From Pseudomonas sp. EpS/L25 (GTDB taxonomy: Bacteria; Pseudomonadota; Gammaproteobacteria; Pseudomonadales; Pseudomonadaceae): a DNA stretch of 64,000 nucleotides. The stretch covers positions 1,489,446-1,553,445 of the forward strand of contig NZ_LNUP01000002.1 of NCBI RefSeq assembly GCF_001512295.1. The letters run 5' to 3'. Below, one piece after another: positions 53,994 to 63,737 of this stretch; position 1 is the first letter of the stretch; the number at the start of each line of letters is the position of its first letter. Position numbers and translations under genes: made by a program. Below the pieces are notes generated by a model. It was not told the DNA's origin. It saw nothing but the letters and a program-made list of their open reading frames with translations, and did no database searches.

Positions 53994-54462
53994 AGCCGAC
54001 CGTGACGGGGGGTAGCTCGACCTGCTGTACCTGTACGGTCTTGCGCGGGGCGACGACCTTGGCGACGCCATCCACCACCTTGTCACCGTGCTGGTTGAAG
54101 ACGCGGGTGGCCAGGTTCACGCGAAACTTCGGCAGCTTCTCCAGCACCTCGATTTCCACGGTGAGGGTATCGCCCAACTTCACCGGCTTCTCGAAGGTCA
54201 TGGTCTGGTCGACGTAGAGCGTACCCGGGCCTGGCAGGTTGCAGGCCACCGCCGCGCTGATCAGGGCACCGCTGAGCATGCCGTGGGCGATGGGCTCGCG
54301 GAACAGCGTCTTGGCGGCGAATTCGGCGTCCAGGTGCAGCGGATTGCAATCGCCGGAGAGGGCCGCGAACAGCAGCACATCGCGCTGTTCGATGGTACGG
54401 GTGACCGTCACCTTCTGGCCGATCTCGAGGGCTTCATAAGGAATGTTTTCGGTCAGGCTCAT
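53992..54462 (-). CDS. phaJ1: (R)-specific enoyl-CoA hydratase PhaJ1
   Basis: 156 aa MaoC-like hot-dog protein. The start (MSLTENIPYEALEIGQKVTVTRTI) and active site (FAALSGDCNPLHLDAEFAAKTLFREPIAHGMLSGALISAA; catalytic Asp38 and His43) closely match P. aeruginosa PhaJ1 as I remember it, including length. It makes (R)-3-hydroxyacyl-CoA from beta-oxidation enoyl-CoA for medium-chain polyhydroxyalkanoate. ATG 54462 has GGAGA six bases upstream; the longer reading is rejected. It is divergent to fadD, as in other pseudomonads. Its stop codon is part of the adjacent repeat. Confidence 0.9.
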   Translation of the reverse strand: MSLTENIPYEALEIGQKVTVTRTIEQRDVLLFAALSGDCNPLHLDAEFAAKTLFREPIAHGMLSGALISAAVACNLPGPGTLYVDQTMTFEKPVKLGDTLTVEIEVLEKLPKFRVNLATRVFNQHGDKVVDGVAKVVAPRKTVQVQQVELPPVTVG

Positions 54463-54722
54463 GACGCTCTCCGGCAGCAGTGGCGAAGCGGCGAACGCCG
54501 CGAAGCCGGGCATTCTACGCATGCCTGGGCTGCGAGGCTAATCATCGCCACGAAAAGCGCCGGGATACCGTGACCGGAGTAGACCGGACGGTCATTGCGT
54601 GACGGTTAGGGCGGATATTGATGCTGTTGCGGCCTGGGCAAAACTGCTAGGCTCGCAGGGCCGGATCAGCGCTGACCTGGCACTCTCCCACGAACAATAA
54701 CCAAAGAGCAGGAGCGGGCTGC

Positions 54723-56402
54723 ATGATGCCGAATTTCTGGAGTGACAAATATCCCGAGGGCATCCAGACAGACATAGACCCCGGGCGCTATCGCAACGTC
54801 CTGGCGGTATTTCGCGAGGCCTGCCAGAACTATGCCGACCGCCCGGCCTTCAGCAACCTGGGCCGCACCCTGAGCTACCGCGAACTCTATGAACTGTCCG
54901 GTCAGTTCGCCGCCTACCTGCAAAAGCATACCGATCTGCAGCCGGGTGACCGCATCGCCGTGCAGATGCCCAACGTGCTGCAGTACCCGGTCGTGGTCTT
55001 CGGCGCCATGCGTGCCGGGCTGGTGGTGGTCAATACCAACCCGCTGTACACCGCCCGCGAGATGCAGCACCAGTTCAAGGATTCCGGCGCGCGCGCGCTG
55101 GTCTGCCTGGCCAACATGGCCCACCTGGCCGAACAGGTGCTGCCGCAGACCGACATCCGCCATGTCATCGTTACCGAGGTCGGTGACCTGCTGCCGACCT
55201 TCAAGCGGCTGCTGGTCAATGCCGTGGTGCGCCACGTCAAGAAGATGGTGCCGCCTTACCGTATCCCTCAGGCGATTCGCTTCGTCGATGCCATGACCAA
55301 GGGCGAGCACGTCGCCTTCACCGAAGCCGATCCGGCCAGTGACGAGGTGGCGGTGCTGCAGTACACCGGTGGCACCACCGGCATCGCCAAGGGTGCCATG
55401 CTGACCCACGGGAACCTGGTGGCCAACATGCTGCAGTGCCAGGTGCTGATGACCAAGTACCTGGGCGAGGGTGCCCAGGTGATGATCGCGCCCCTGCCGC
55501 TCTACCACATCTATGCCTTCACCATTCACTGCATGGCCATGTTCATCCTCGGCCATCACAACGTCCTGATCACCAATCCGCGCGACCTGCCGGCCATGGT
55601 CAAGGAACTCAAGCGGTGGCGCTTCAACGGCTTCGTCGGCCTCAATACCCTGTTCGCCGCGCTGTGCAACAACGAAGAGTTCCGCCAGCTGGACTTCTCC
55701 GGGCTCAAGGTCACCTTTTCCGGTGGCATGCCGCTGCAGCAGACCGTGGCGCAACGCTGGCAGGAGGTCACCGGCTGCGGCATCTGCGAAGGCTACGGCA
55801 TGACCGAGACCAGTCCGGTGGTGAGTTTCAATCCCTTGGAGCGCCTGCGCCTGGGCACCATCGGCGTACCGGTGCCGGGTACCGACTGCAAGGTGGTGGA
55901 CGCCGATGGCGAGACCCTGGGTTTCGATACCCCGGGCGAGCTGTGCGTCAAGGGTCCGCAGGTGATGAAGGGCTACTGGCAGCGCCCCGAGGCCACCGCC
56001 GAGGTGCTGGATGCCGAGGGCTGGCTGCGTACCGGTGATATCGCGGTGATCGAGCCGGACGGCTACCTGCGCATCGTCGATCGCAAGAAGGACATGATTC
56101 TGGTGTCCGGCTTCAACGTCTATCCCAACGAGCTGGAAGAGGTGCTCTCGCAGTTGCCCGGCGTGTTGCAGTGTGCGGCCATCGGCATTCCCGACGAGGT
56201 GGCGGGGGAGAAGATCAAGGTGTTCGTGGTGCCCAAGCCCGGTGCCTCCCTGACCACCGAGCAGGTGCTCAAGCACATGCATGACCACGTCACCGGCTAC
56301 AAGCGGCCCAAGCTGGTGGAATTCCGCGATAGCCTGCCGACCACCAACGTCGGCAAGATACTGCGTCGCGAGTTGCGTGACGCCGAGCTCAAGAAGGCGT
56401 AA
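54723..56402 (+). CDS. fadD: Long-chain-fatty-acid-CoA ligase FadD
   Basis: 559 aa, ANL superfamily. P-loop YTGGTTGIAKGAMLTHGNL, EGYGMTETSPVVSFNP, the Asp in WLRTGDIAVIEPDGYLRIVDRKKDMILVSGFNVYPNELEE (hinge included) and the catalytic Lys in TNVGKILRRELRD. It activates fatty acids for beta-oxidation on the inner face of the membrane. AGGAG lies eight bases before the ATG. P. aeruginosa has two fadD genes in tandem here; only one is seen. Confidence 0.96.
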   Translation: MMPNFWSDKYPEGIQTDIDPGRYRNVLAVFREACQNYADRPAFSNLGRTLSYRELYELSGQFAAYLQKHTDLQPGDRIAVQMPNVLQYPVVVFGAMRAGLVVVNTNPLYTAREMQHQFKDSGARALVCLANMAHLAEQVLPQTDIRHVIVTEVGDLLPTFKRLLVNAVVRHVKKMVPPYRIPQAIRFVDAMTKGEHVAFTEADPASDEVAVLQYTGGTTGIAKGAMLTHGNLVANMLQCQVLMTKYLGEGAQVMIAPLPLYHIYAFTIHCMAMFILGHHNVLITNPRDLPAMVKELKRWRFNGFVGLNTLFAALCNNEEFRQLDFSGLKVTFSGGMPLQQTVAQRWQEVTGCGICEGYGMTETSPVVSFNPLERLRLGTIGVPVPGTDCKVVDADGETLGFDTPGELCVKGPQVMKGYWQRPEATAEVLDAEGWLRTGDIAVIEPDGYLRIVDRKKDMILVSGFNVYPNELEEVLSQLPGVLQCAAIGIPDEVAGEKIKVFVVPKPGASLTTEQVLKHMHDHVTGYKRPKLVEFRDSLPTTNVGKILRRELRDAELKKA

Positions 56403-56420
56403 CCGCGCTACCCCCAAGCT

Positions 56421-56459
56421 GGCGCAGGGCTACCTCTCGTCGACTGGTAGCCCTGCGCC
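56421..56459 (+). terminator. Strong hairpin after fadD
   Basis: GGCGCAGGGCTAC (56421-56433) and GTAGCCCTGCGCC (56447-56459) form a perfect 13-bp stem around a 13-base loop, 18 bases after the fadD stop. There is no T-run, so it may need Rho or serve to stabilise the mRNA. Confidence 0.55.
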
Positions 56460-56554
56460 GACGCCGCGAGCATGGTTTTCGCAAGAGGTTCGGGTATAAA
56501 CCGCAGGCGGCACTTTGCCGTCATCTATCCGACCTCTTTCCTTGAGGACTCACC

Positions 56555-57334
56555 ATGCGAATTCGCGTCCGCCAGGCCGTACTGGGCCTTCTGCTGCTAG
56601 GTTCCACCGTACTCGGTCAGGCACAGGCCGGCGAGCCCATCCGCGTCCTGTTCGTGGGTAACAGCTATACCTTCGTCAACGACCTGCCGGCGATGGTCCG
56701 TCAAATGTCCGTCGATGCGGGTCAGCCGCGTCCGCTGGCGGTCAAGCACGTGACCTTTGGTGGTGCCAGCCTCGAGGAGCACTGGAAGCGTCATGACGTC
56801 CAGGACGAGCTGGCCAGGGCCGACTACGACTACGTGGTGATTCAGGATCACAGCATGATGCCGGTGAAGAATCCTGACCTCACCCGTCAGTATGTCCGCC
56901 TGATCGCCGACCTTGCCCGCAAGGACGGTGCCCAGCCCATTCTTTATCTGACCTGGGCACGGCAGAACAACTCGACCATGCAGGCCCAGTTGGACAGCGT
57001 CTATACCCCCCTGGCCAAGGAGACCGGCGCGCTGCTGGCTCCGGTAGGGCAGGCCTGGCAGAAGGCGCTGGCGGACCAGCCGCAACCCGGGCTGTTCCTG
57101 CCCGACGGCAGCCATCCGTCCTTTACCGGCACCTACCTGGCCGCTTCGGTGTTCTATGCGCTGATCTACGGTAGCCGTCCGCCGCTGCCCGCTGCCGCCG
57201 AAAACATCAAGTTCGATCATGCCGATCCGGCCGATCTGCAGCAGGATGCCTGGAAGGCCCTGCAGTCCCTGGACATGGCCCTGCGCACGCCGCCAGCCGC
57301 GTTGAACATGGCCAGCGCTCAGGCCAAGCGCTGA
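56555..57334 (+). CDS. Secreted SGNH/GDSL-family hydrolase-like protein
   Basis: 259 aa with a signal peptide (MRIRVRQAVLGLLLLGSTVLGQAQA). The SGNH fold begins IRVLFVGNSYTFVNDLPAMV, where GNSYT is the nucleophile-Ser block. Gly is in VTFGGASLEEH, the Asn-block reads LTWARQNNS, and the Asp-His pair is LPDGSHPSFTGTYLAA. Members of this subgroup lack assigned substrates. GAGGA precedes the ATG by six bases. It lies between fadD and hrpA. Confidence 0.83.
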   Translation: MRIRVRQAVLGLLLLGSTVLGQAQAGEPIRVLFVGNSYTFVNDLPAMVRQMSVDAGQPRPLAVKHVTFGGASLEEHWKRHDVQDELARADYDYVVIQDHSMMPVKNPDLTRQYVRLIADLARKDGAQPILYLTWARQNNSTMQAQLDSVYTPLAKETGALLAPVGQAWQKALADQPQPGLFLPDGSHPSFTGTYLAASVFYALIYGSRPPLPAAAENIKFDHADPADLQQDAWKALQSLDMALRTPPAALNMASAQAKR

Positions 57335-57477
57335 GGCTGCACCGCCCGTGCGCGGCCAGGCGTCGCGCAAGGGCGGGTAACCCCGCTGTTTTCCGCCCGC
57401 CGTTCTTGTAAAGCCCCGCCGTGCCCCCCAACTCTTTTACACTTACCGGTCCAAGCGACCGCCGTCGAAAGAGTTTC

Positions 57478-60400
57478 ATGACTGATACCCCTGCCATTGC
57501 CCGTCTCGCCGCCAACCTGGATCAGGCCTTCAACGCCGATCGCCATCGCCTGAGACGCCAGCTCCAGGCCCTGCGGAAACAGCCCGATCCTGCCCGTGAA
57601 GCCCAGTGGCTGGAGCGTTTCCAGGCCTCCTGCGCCAAGGTCGCGGCGCGGCGCGCCAGCGTGCCGAGCATCCGCTACGACGACGCCCTGCCCATCGCCG
57701 CCAAGCGCGAGGAGATCAAGCGCGCCATCGAAGGCCATCAGGTGGTGGTGATCGCCGGCGAGACCGGCTCGGGCAAGACCACCCAGTTGCCTAAGATCTG
57801 TCTGGAACTGGGCAGGGGGGTGCACGGGCTGATCGGCCACACCCAGCCACGCCGGCTGGCGGCGCGCAGCGTGGCGGCCCGGGTGGCGGAGGAGCTCGGC
57901 TCGCCCTTGGGCGAGCTGGTGGGCTATCAGGTACGCTTCGAGGACCAGAGTACCGACGCCAGCCTGATCAAGCTGATGACCGACGGCATCCTGCTGGCCG
58001 AGACCCAGCATGATCGCTTCCTCGAACGCTACGACACCCTCATCGTCGACGAGGCTCACGAGCGCAGCCTCAACATCGACTTCCTGCTGGGCTTCCTCAA
58101 GACCCTGCTGCCGCGCCGCCCCGATCTCAAGCTGATCATCACCTCGGCCACCATCGACCTGGAGCGCTTCTCGCAGCATTTCGACGGCGCACCCATCGTT
58201 GAGGTATCCGGGCGGACCTATCCGGTGGAAACCTGGTACCGCCCTCTGAGTGCCGAGGTGGACGAAGACGGTGAGCGGCTGGTGGACGACCTCTCCGTGG
58301 ACCAGGGCATTCTCCAGGCGCTGGACGAAATCGAAGCCCACGAACGTAGTGTTGGCCAGCGCCCCGGCGATGTACTGGTCTTCCTGCCCGGCGAGCGCGA
58401 GATCCGCGACTGCGCCGAGGTGCTGCGCAAGGCCCAGCTCAGGTTCACCGAGGTGTTGCCGCTCTATGCACGGCTGACGCCGGCCGAGCAGCAGAAGATC
58501 TTCCAGCCGCGCCCCGGCCGCAAGATCGTGCTGGCCACCAACGTCGCCGAGACCTCGCTGACCGTGCCGGGCATCCGCTACGTGATCGACAGCGGCACGG
58601 CGCGCATCAGTCGCTACAGCTACCGTGCCAAGGTCCAGCGGCTGCCCATCGAGGCCATCTCCCAGGCCAGCGCCAACCAGCGCAAGGGCCGTTGCGGGCG
58701 GGTGGAGCCGGGTATCTGCATTCGCCTCTACAGCGAGGAGGACTTCCTCGGTCGACCGACCTTTACCGATCCGGAGATCCTGCGCACCAATTTGGCGGCG
58801 GTCATCCTGCAGATGCTGCACCTGCGCCTGGGCCGCATCGAGGATTTCCCCTTCATCGAGCCGCCGGATGGCAAGGCGATCAAGGACGGCTTCACCCTGT
58901 TGCAGGAACTCTCGGCGGTGGACGGCGAGGGCCGCCTGCTGCCGCTCGGTCGGCAACTGGCGCGTCTGCCCATCGATCCGCGGCTGGGCCGCATGTTGCT
59001 GGAAGCGGCGGAGCAGGGCAGTCTCAATGAGGTACTGATCGTCACCAGTGCCCTGTCGGTGCAGGACCCAAGGGAGCGTCCGGCGGATCGCCAGACCCAG
59101 GCCGACCAGGCCCATGCCCAGTGGAAGGACCCGGACTCGGACTTCGCCGCCCTGGTCAATCTCTGGCACGGCTTCGAAGAACAGCGCCAGGCGCTGGGTT
59201 CCAATGCCCTGCGCAGCTGGTGCCGCAAGCATTTCCTCAACTACCTGCGGCTGCGTGAATGGCGCGATGCCCATCGCCAGCTCAATCTGCTCTGTCGCGA
59301 ACTGGGGCTCAAGGCGCGCAAGTCCGAAACGCCGTTGCCGGCACCAGTGGAAGCTGCCGACAAGCCCGCCCCCACCACCGACAAGCACGTCAACGCCAAG
59401 GCCCAGCAACAGGCCGAGGCCAGCGAGGCGGCGCTGCGGGCGCGGGGCTATGCGGCGCTGCACAAGGCCATCCTTGCCGGTTTGCTGAGCCAGATCGGCC
59501 AGAAGAGCGAAGACGGCGATTACCTCGGTGCCCGCCAGCGCCGTTTCTGGATTCATCCCAGCAGCGTCATCGGCCGCAAGAAGCCCACCTGGATCATGGC
59601 CGCCGAACTGGTGGAGACCACCAAGCTGTTCGCCCGCATGGTGGCCAAGATCGAGCCTGACTGGATCGAGCCGGTGGCCGGGCACCTGGTCAAGAAGACC
59701 CATCTGGAACCGCACTGGGAGAAGAAGCGTGGCCAGGTGGTGGCCTATGAGCAGATCAGCCTCTACGGCCTGATCGTGGTCGGGCGCCGTCCGGTGCATT
59801 TCGGCCCCATAGATCCGCCCGCCGCCCGCGAGCTGTTCATCCGCGAGGGCCTGGTGCGCGGCGAGATCAACAGCCGTGCCAAGTGCCTGGCCGCCAACCG
59901 GACCTTGCTGGAACGGCTCGACGAGCTGGAAGCCAAGGCCCGTCGGCGCGACATCCTCGCCGACGAGGAGACGCTGTTCGACTACTACGCCGCGCGCCTG
60001 CCGGCGGACGTCTACCAGACCGCCACCTTCGACAGCTGGTACCGCCGCGAGAGCGCCAAGCAGCCCGACCTGCTGATCATGCGCGAGGAAGACGTCCTCG
60101 CCCGCGAAGCCAGCGAGGTCACCGCCGCCCAGTACCCGGACACCCTGCGCCTGGGCGAGCTGACGCTGCCGCTATCCTACGAATTCGATCCGACCCATCC
60201 GCGCGATGGCGTCACCCTGCGGGTACCGGCGCCGCTGTTGCCGCAGTTGCCCCCGCAGCGGCTGGACTGGCTGGTACCGGGCCTGCTCTATGACCGCTGC
60301 GTGGCCCTGGTGCGCAACCTGCCCAAGGCGCTGCGCAAGAACTTCGTGCCGGTGCCGGATTTCGTCCGCGCCGCCCTGGACAAGATCCCCTTCGGCGAAG

Positions 60401-61503
60401 GCTCGCTGCACGAGGCCCTCGGGCGCGAGCTGCAACGCATGACCGGAGCACGTATCCCCGACGAAGCCTGGCCGGAAGCCGAGGCCGGACTCGACCCCCA
60501 TCTGCGCATGAACCTGGAAGTGGTCGATGCCCAGGGTAAGCCCCTGGGCGAAGGCCGCGACCTGGCCGAGGTCACGGCGCGCTTCGCCCAGCAAAGCCAG
60601 GCGGCCCTGGCCCTGCCGACGCAGAAACGCCAGGAGCAGCGCCCGGTGGAGGCCAAGGCCTTCGCCGAGGTGGCGGCCAAGACCCAGCAGCAGGTGGCCG
60701 GGCTGTCGATGACGGTCTATCCGGCGCTGGTCGACGAGCAGGGCACGGTCCGCGAAAGCCGCTTCTCGACGGCGGCCGAGGCCGCCTATCAACATCGGCG
60801 TGCGCTGCAGCGGCTGCTCTTGCAGCAGTTGGCGGAGCAGGCCAAGTTCCTGCGTGGCAAGCTGCCTGGTCTTACCGAGCTGGGACTGCTGCATCGCGAA
60901 CTGGGTCGCCCGGAAGCCCTGGTGGAAGACATCCTGCTGGCCAGCCTGGACGCGGCCATCCTCGCCGACGAGGCCGAGCTGCCCCGTGATGGCGCCGGCC
61001 TGGCCTCGCTGGCCGAGCGGCGCAAGGGTGGCTGGACCGAACAGGCCGAGCGCCTGGCACGCTTGACCCTGGAAATCCTCAAGCTCTGGCACGGTCTGCA
61101 GAAGAAATTCAAGGGGCGCATCGACCTGGCCCAGGCGGTGGCCTTGAACGACATCAAGGCGCAGCTGGGCAATCTGGTCTATCCCGGTTTCGTCCGTGAT
61201 ACCCCGCTGGAATGGCTCAAGGAGTATCCGCGCTACCTCAAGGCCATCGAGCAGCGCTTCGACAAGCTCGGCGGCCAGGTGCAGCGCGACCGCGTCTGGA
61301 GTGGTGAGCTGGCCGGCCTCTGGGAGCAGTACCGCGCCCGCGCCGCCAAGCACGGTCAGGAGGGCAAGCGCGACGCCAGCCTGGAACTCTATCGCTGGAT
61401 GCTGGAGGAGTACCGGGTATCCCTCTGGGCCCAGCAACTGGGCACGCGGATGCCGGTGTCGGACAAGCGGCTGAACAAGCAGTGGAGCCTGGTGGAGGCC
61501 TGA
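57478..61503 (+). CDS. hrpA: ATP-dependent RNA helicase HrpA
   Basis: 1341 aa, the usual size of HrpA. DEAH-box core: GETGSGKTTQLP (residues ~94-105), TQPRRLAARSVA, DEAH at 191-194, ITSATIDLERFS, ATNVAETSLTVPGI and the QRKGRCGRVEPG motif VI. HA2/OB domains follow, and the long C-terminal DUF3418 region is present (LSMTVYPALVDEQGTV and LKEYPRYLKAIEQRFDKL). It unwinds or frees mRNAs and stalled ribosomes. ATG 57478 is preferred; an in-frame GTG at 57421 adds 19 unrelated residues. In P. aeruginosa hrpA is also close to fadD. Confidence 0.95.
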   Translation: MTDTPAIARLAANLDQAFNADRHRLRRQLQALRKQPDPAREAQWLERFQASCAKVAARRASVPSIRYDDALPIAAKREEIKRAIEGHQVVVIAGETGSGKTTQLPKICLELGRGVHGLIGHTQPRRLAARSVAARVAEELGSPLGELVGYQVRFEDQSTDASLIKLMTDGILLAETQHDRFLERYDTLIVDEAHERSLNIDFLLGFLKTLLPRRPDLKLIITSATIDLERFSQHFDGAPIVEVSGRTYPVETWYRPLSAEVDEDGERLVDDLSVDQGILQALDEIEAHERSVGQRPGDVLVFLPGEREIRDCAEVLRKAQLRFTEVLPLYARLTPAEQQKIFQPRPGRKIVLATNVAETSLTVPGIRYVIDSGTARISRYSYRAKVQRLPIEAISQASANQRKGRCGRVEPGICIRLYSEEDFLGRPTFTDPEILRTNLAAVILQMLHLRLGRIEDFPFIEPPDGKAIKDGFTLLQELSAVDGEGRLLPLGRQLARLPIDPRLGRMLLEAAEQGSLNEVLIVTSALSVQDPRERPADRQTQADQAHAQWKDPDSDFAALVNLWHGFEEQRQALGSNALRSWCRKHFLNYLRLREWRDAHRQLNLLCRELGLKARKSETPLPAPVEAADKPAPTTDKHVNAKAQQQAEASEAALRARGYAALHKAILAGLLSQIGQKSEDGDYLGARQRRFWIHPSSVIGRKKPTWIMAAELVETTKLFARMVAKIEPDWIEPVAGHLVKKTHLEPHWEKKRGQVVAYEQISLYGLIVVGRRPVHFGPIDPPAARELFIREGLVRGEINSRAKCLAANRTLLERLDELEAKARRRDILADEETLFDYYAARLPADVYQTATFDSWYRRESAKQPDLLIMREEDVLAREASEVTAAQYPDTLRLGELTLPLSYEFDPTHPRDGVTLRVPAPLLPQLPPQRLDWLVPGLLYDRCVALVRNLPKALRKNFVPVPDFVRAALDKIPFGEGSLHEALGRELQRMTGARIPDEAWPEAEAGLDPHLRMNLEVVDAQGKPLGEGRDLAEVTARFAQQSQAALALPTQKRQEQRPVEAKAFAEVAAKTQQQVAGLSMTVYPALVDEQGTVRESRFSTAAEAAYQHRRALQRLLLQQLAEQAKFLRGKLPGLTELGLLHRELGRPEALVEDILLASLDAAILADEAELPRDGAGLASLAERRKGGWTEQAERLARLTLEILKLWHGLQKKFKGRIDLAQAVALNDIKAQLGNLVYPGFVRDTPLEWLKEYPRYLKAIEQRFDKLGGQVQRDRVWSGELAGLWEQYRARAAKHGQEGKRDASLELYRWMLEEYRVSLWAQQLGTRMPVSDKRLNKQWSLVEA

Positions 61504-61561
61504 CTCGGGTCATCCATCGGACGCGACGCCAGGCCGGGTCGGGCGCTGGCATAGTGAGGGC

Positions 61562-62293
61562 ATGACCCAGGCCCGTTTCCGCTTCCATGGCACGCTCGAA
61601 CGCTTCCTGGCCCCGGCCCACCGGGGACGGGCGACCTGGGTCGAGTGCGCCGCGGTAGCGAGCGCCAAGCATCAGATCGAGGCCCTCGGCGTACCCCATA
61701 CCGAGGTCGGACTGCTGCTGGTCAACGGCGAACCCGCCGAGTTGACGCGACGGCTGGGTGAGGGCGACGAGGTAATCGTTCATCCCGCCCTGGCGTTCGA
61801 ATGCGCCGGAGCCTCCGGTCTGATCCGCAACCAGCCGCCAGGGCGACCGCGCTTCGTCGCCGATGCTCACCTGGGTGCCCTGGCGCGGCGATTGCGCATG
61901 GCTGGCTTCGATACGCTCTACGACAACGCCTACGCCGATCCCGCCCTGGCCGATCTTGCCCGGCGCGAGGAGCGCATCCTGCTCACTCGGGATCGCGAAC
62001 TGCTCAAGCGCCGGCAGGTGGTCTACGGCTGCTACGTGCATGCCTTGCGTCCCGAGGCGCAGTTGCATGAGCTCTACCAGCGCCTGGGTCTACGTACCTG
62101 GGCCGCACCGTTCTCGCGCTGCCTGGCCTGCAATTCGCCCCTGCGGGCCGTGAGCCTGGAGGAGGTCGCCGAGCGGCTCCCGCCGCGGGTGCGGGAGCGC
62201 CACCTGTGTTTCCTGAGCTGTCCACAGTGCGACAAGCTGTTCTGGGAAGGCAGCCACTGGCGCGCCATGCGCGAGCGGCTGGCCCTGGTCTAG
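61562..62293 (+). CDS. Mut7-C RNase-domain protein with N-terminal ubiquitin-like domain
   Basis: 243 aa. The N-terminal ~85 residues are ThiS/ubiquitin-like (RFRFHGTLERFLAPAHRG...LVNGEPAELTRRLGEGDEVIVHPA). The C-terminal Mut7-C PIN-like nuclease region (RFVADAHLGALARRLRMAGFDTLYDNAYADPALADLARREERILLTRDRELLKRR, with acidic residues at DAH, D and TRDRE) is followed by a zinc ribbon, CLACNSPL...CFLSCPQCDKLFW. Function in bacteria is unknown. Its stop overlaps the end of the convergent DUF1206 gene. Confidence 0.88.
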   Translation: MTQARFRFHGTLERFLAPAHRGRATWVECAAVASAKHQIEALGVPHTEVGLLLVNGEPAELTRRLGEGDEVIVHPALAFECAGASGLIRNQPPGRPRFVADAHLGALARRLRMAGFDTLYDNAYADPALADLARREERILLTRDRELLKRRQVVYGCYVHALRPEAQLHELYQRLGLRTWAAPFSRCLACNSPLRAVSLEEVAERLPPRVRERHLCFLSCPQCDKLFWEGSHWRAMRERLALV

Positions 62294-63123
62294 CGCGGCA
62301 ACACCTGGCGCAGCGACCCGCTCACGTCCGGCAGATCCATGTCGATGCGCCGCCAATAGCCTTCGGCGAAGCTGTAGAAGGCGAAGGCGATCAACCCGAG
62401 GCCCACGACCGACAGGATCAGGCCGCCGAAGGGGAGGTTCTGCAGGCCGTTCAGGGCATCCTTCATGCCCGGCGGATGCAGGGCCTGGTAGCGCGAGCCG
62501 CTGACGACCAGCAGGACGGCGATCTCGACGAAGGCCACGCCGCGGGCGATCAGACCGAAGCGGCCGATGGGTCGGATCAGGCGCAGTTGCTCGGGGCTGG
62601 CTTCGAGATAACGCTCGAAACTGGCCTTCCAGCCCTTTACGAAGTGCGCCAGGCCTACGCCCAGTGGGATCAGCGCAGCGACGTACACCAGCAGGTTGGA
62701 GTAGCGCCAGCCCAGGATTGTCTGCAGCAGATCGTTGGTTTCTCCGCCCGAGCCGCCGTCCTGGCGCAGACCGCTGACCAGCAGGCCCAGGGCGAAGAAG
62801 GCCAGGGCGCCATAGGTGAGGCCACCGACCAGCAGGCCGGCGCGGATGACCAGGCCCTTGGGTTTGGTGCCATGGTCATCCACATCGCGTATGGCCTGGA
62901 GGATACGCCAGGCGGCGAAGGCGACCAGGCCGACCACCACCAGACCGACCAGGAAGTGCCCGAAGGGTTGGGTGAGCAGGGCTTCCAGACTGTCATGGCT
63001 GTCCGCCGGCTGACCGGAGCCGCGTGCAGCCAGCAGCGCCAGCACGCCGATGATGAGATAGACGAGACCACGGGCGGCATAGCCGCCGCGGGCCAGGAGG
63101 GTAAGTCCGGTACGGGTGCGCAT
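62290..63123 (-). CDS. DUF1206 membrane protein
   Basis: 277 aa with six predicted membrane helices in three pairs, each pair carrying the DUF1206 repeat (RGGYAARGLVYLIIGVLALLAA; AGLLVGGLTYGALAFFALGLL; FGLIARGVAFVEIAVLLVVSGS). Inner-membrane protein of unknown role. It converges with the Mut7-C gene. Upstream is 140 bases to the divergent Gre-like gene. Confidence 0.85.
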   Translation of the reverse strand: MRTRTGLTLLARGGYAARGLVYLIIGVLALLAARGSGQPADSHDSLEALLTQPFGHFLVGLVVVGLVAFAAWRILQAIRDVDDHGTKPKGLVIRAGLLVGGLTYGALAFFALGLLVSGLRQDGGSGGETNDLLQTILGWRYSNLLVYVAALIPLGVGLAHFVKGWKASFERYLEASPEQLRLIRPIGRFGLIARGVAFVEIAVLLVVSGSRYQALHPPGMKDALNGLQNLPFGGLILSVVGLGLIAFAFYSFAEGYWRRIDMDLPDVSGSLRQVLPR

Positions 63124-63263
63124 CTGTTATGTCCTGTTACATCCTGCCTTGTACTGACCGGCGACCCGCTTACGGGTTCTGGCGGGCGGACAGGCGCACC
63201 AGGATGCTGGCGGGACGCGGCGTTAGGCCTTAGGCTCGCACCCTTTACCCTGGCGACCGGTTC

Positions 63264-63737
63264 ATGGACAAAGCACGACTGCTCACCCTCATTCTTAAAG
63301 CGCTGGAAGCCGACCGCGAGGTGCTCAGCCAGCAGCTGGCGGCCAGCCATGAGGCGGCCACCCACAGCGAGAGCAAGGCCGAGAACAAGTACGACACCCG
63401 TGGGCTGGAGGCGGCCTATCTCGCCGATGGCCAGCGGCGGCGGCTGCACGAGATCGAACTGGCGCTAGCCGCCTATCGCGCCCTGACGCCCACCGCCATG
63501 ACCGATGGCATTCGCGTTGGCGCCCTGGTCGAACTGGCCACGCCAACGGGCAGCCGCTGGCTATTCCTTGGCCCGGATGCGGCAGGGCTCAAGGTACGGC
63601 TCGATGGCCATGACGTGCTGGTGATTTCCTCCCGGGCGCCCCTGGGTCAGGCATTGCTCGGTCGGGAGGAGGGTGATGAGGTGGAAGTGACAGTGGAGGG
63701 CAGGGTGCACCGGCAGGAGATCGTGGCGGTGCTTTAG
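63264..63737 (+). CDS. GreA/GreB-like transcription factor (short, Pseudomonas type)
   Basis: 157 aa. N-terminal helical hairpin (MDKARLLTLILKALEADREVLSQQLAASHEAATHSESKAENKYDTRGLEAAYLADGQRRRLHEIELALAAYRAL) and a C-terminal FKBP-like Gre domain (IRVGALVELATPTGSRWLFLGPDAAG...SSRAPLGQALLGREEGDEVEVTVEG). The ENKYDTRGLEAAYLA block replaces the usual acidic tip, so cleavage activity is uncertain; it may bind RNA polymerase like Rnk or Gfh factors. Divergent to DUF1206. Confidence 0.82.
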   Translation: MDKARLLTLILKALEADREVLSQQLAASHEAATHSESKAENKYDTRGLEAAYLADGQRRRLHEIELALAAYRALTPTAMTDGIRVGALVELATPTGSRWLFLGPDAAGLKVRLDGHDVLVISSRAPLGQALLGREEGDEVEVTVEGRVHRQEIVAVL

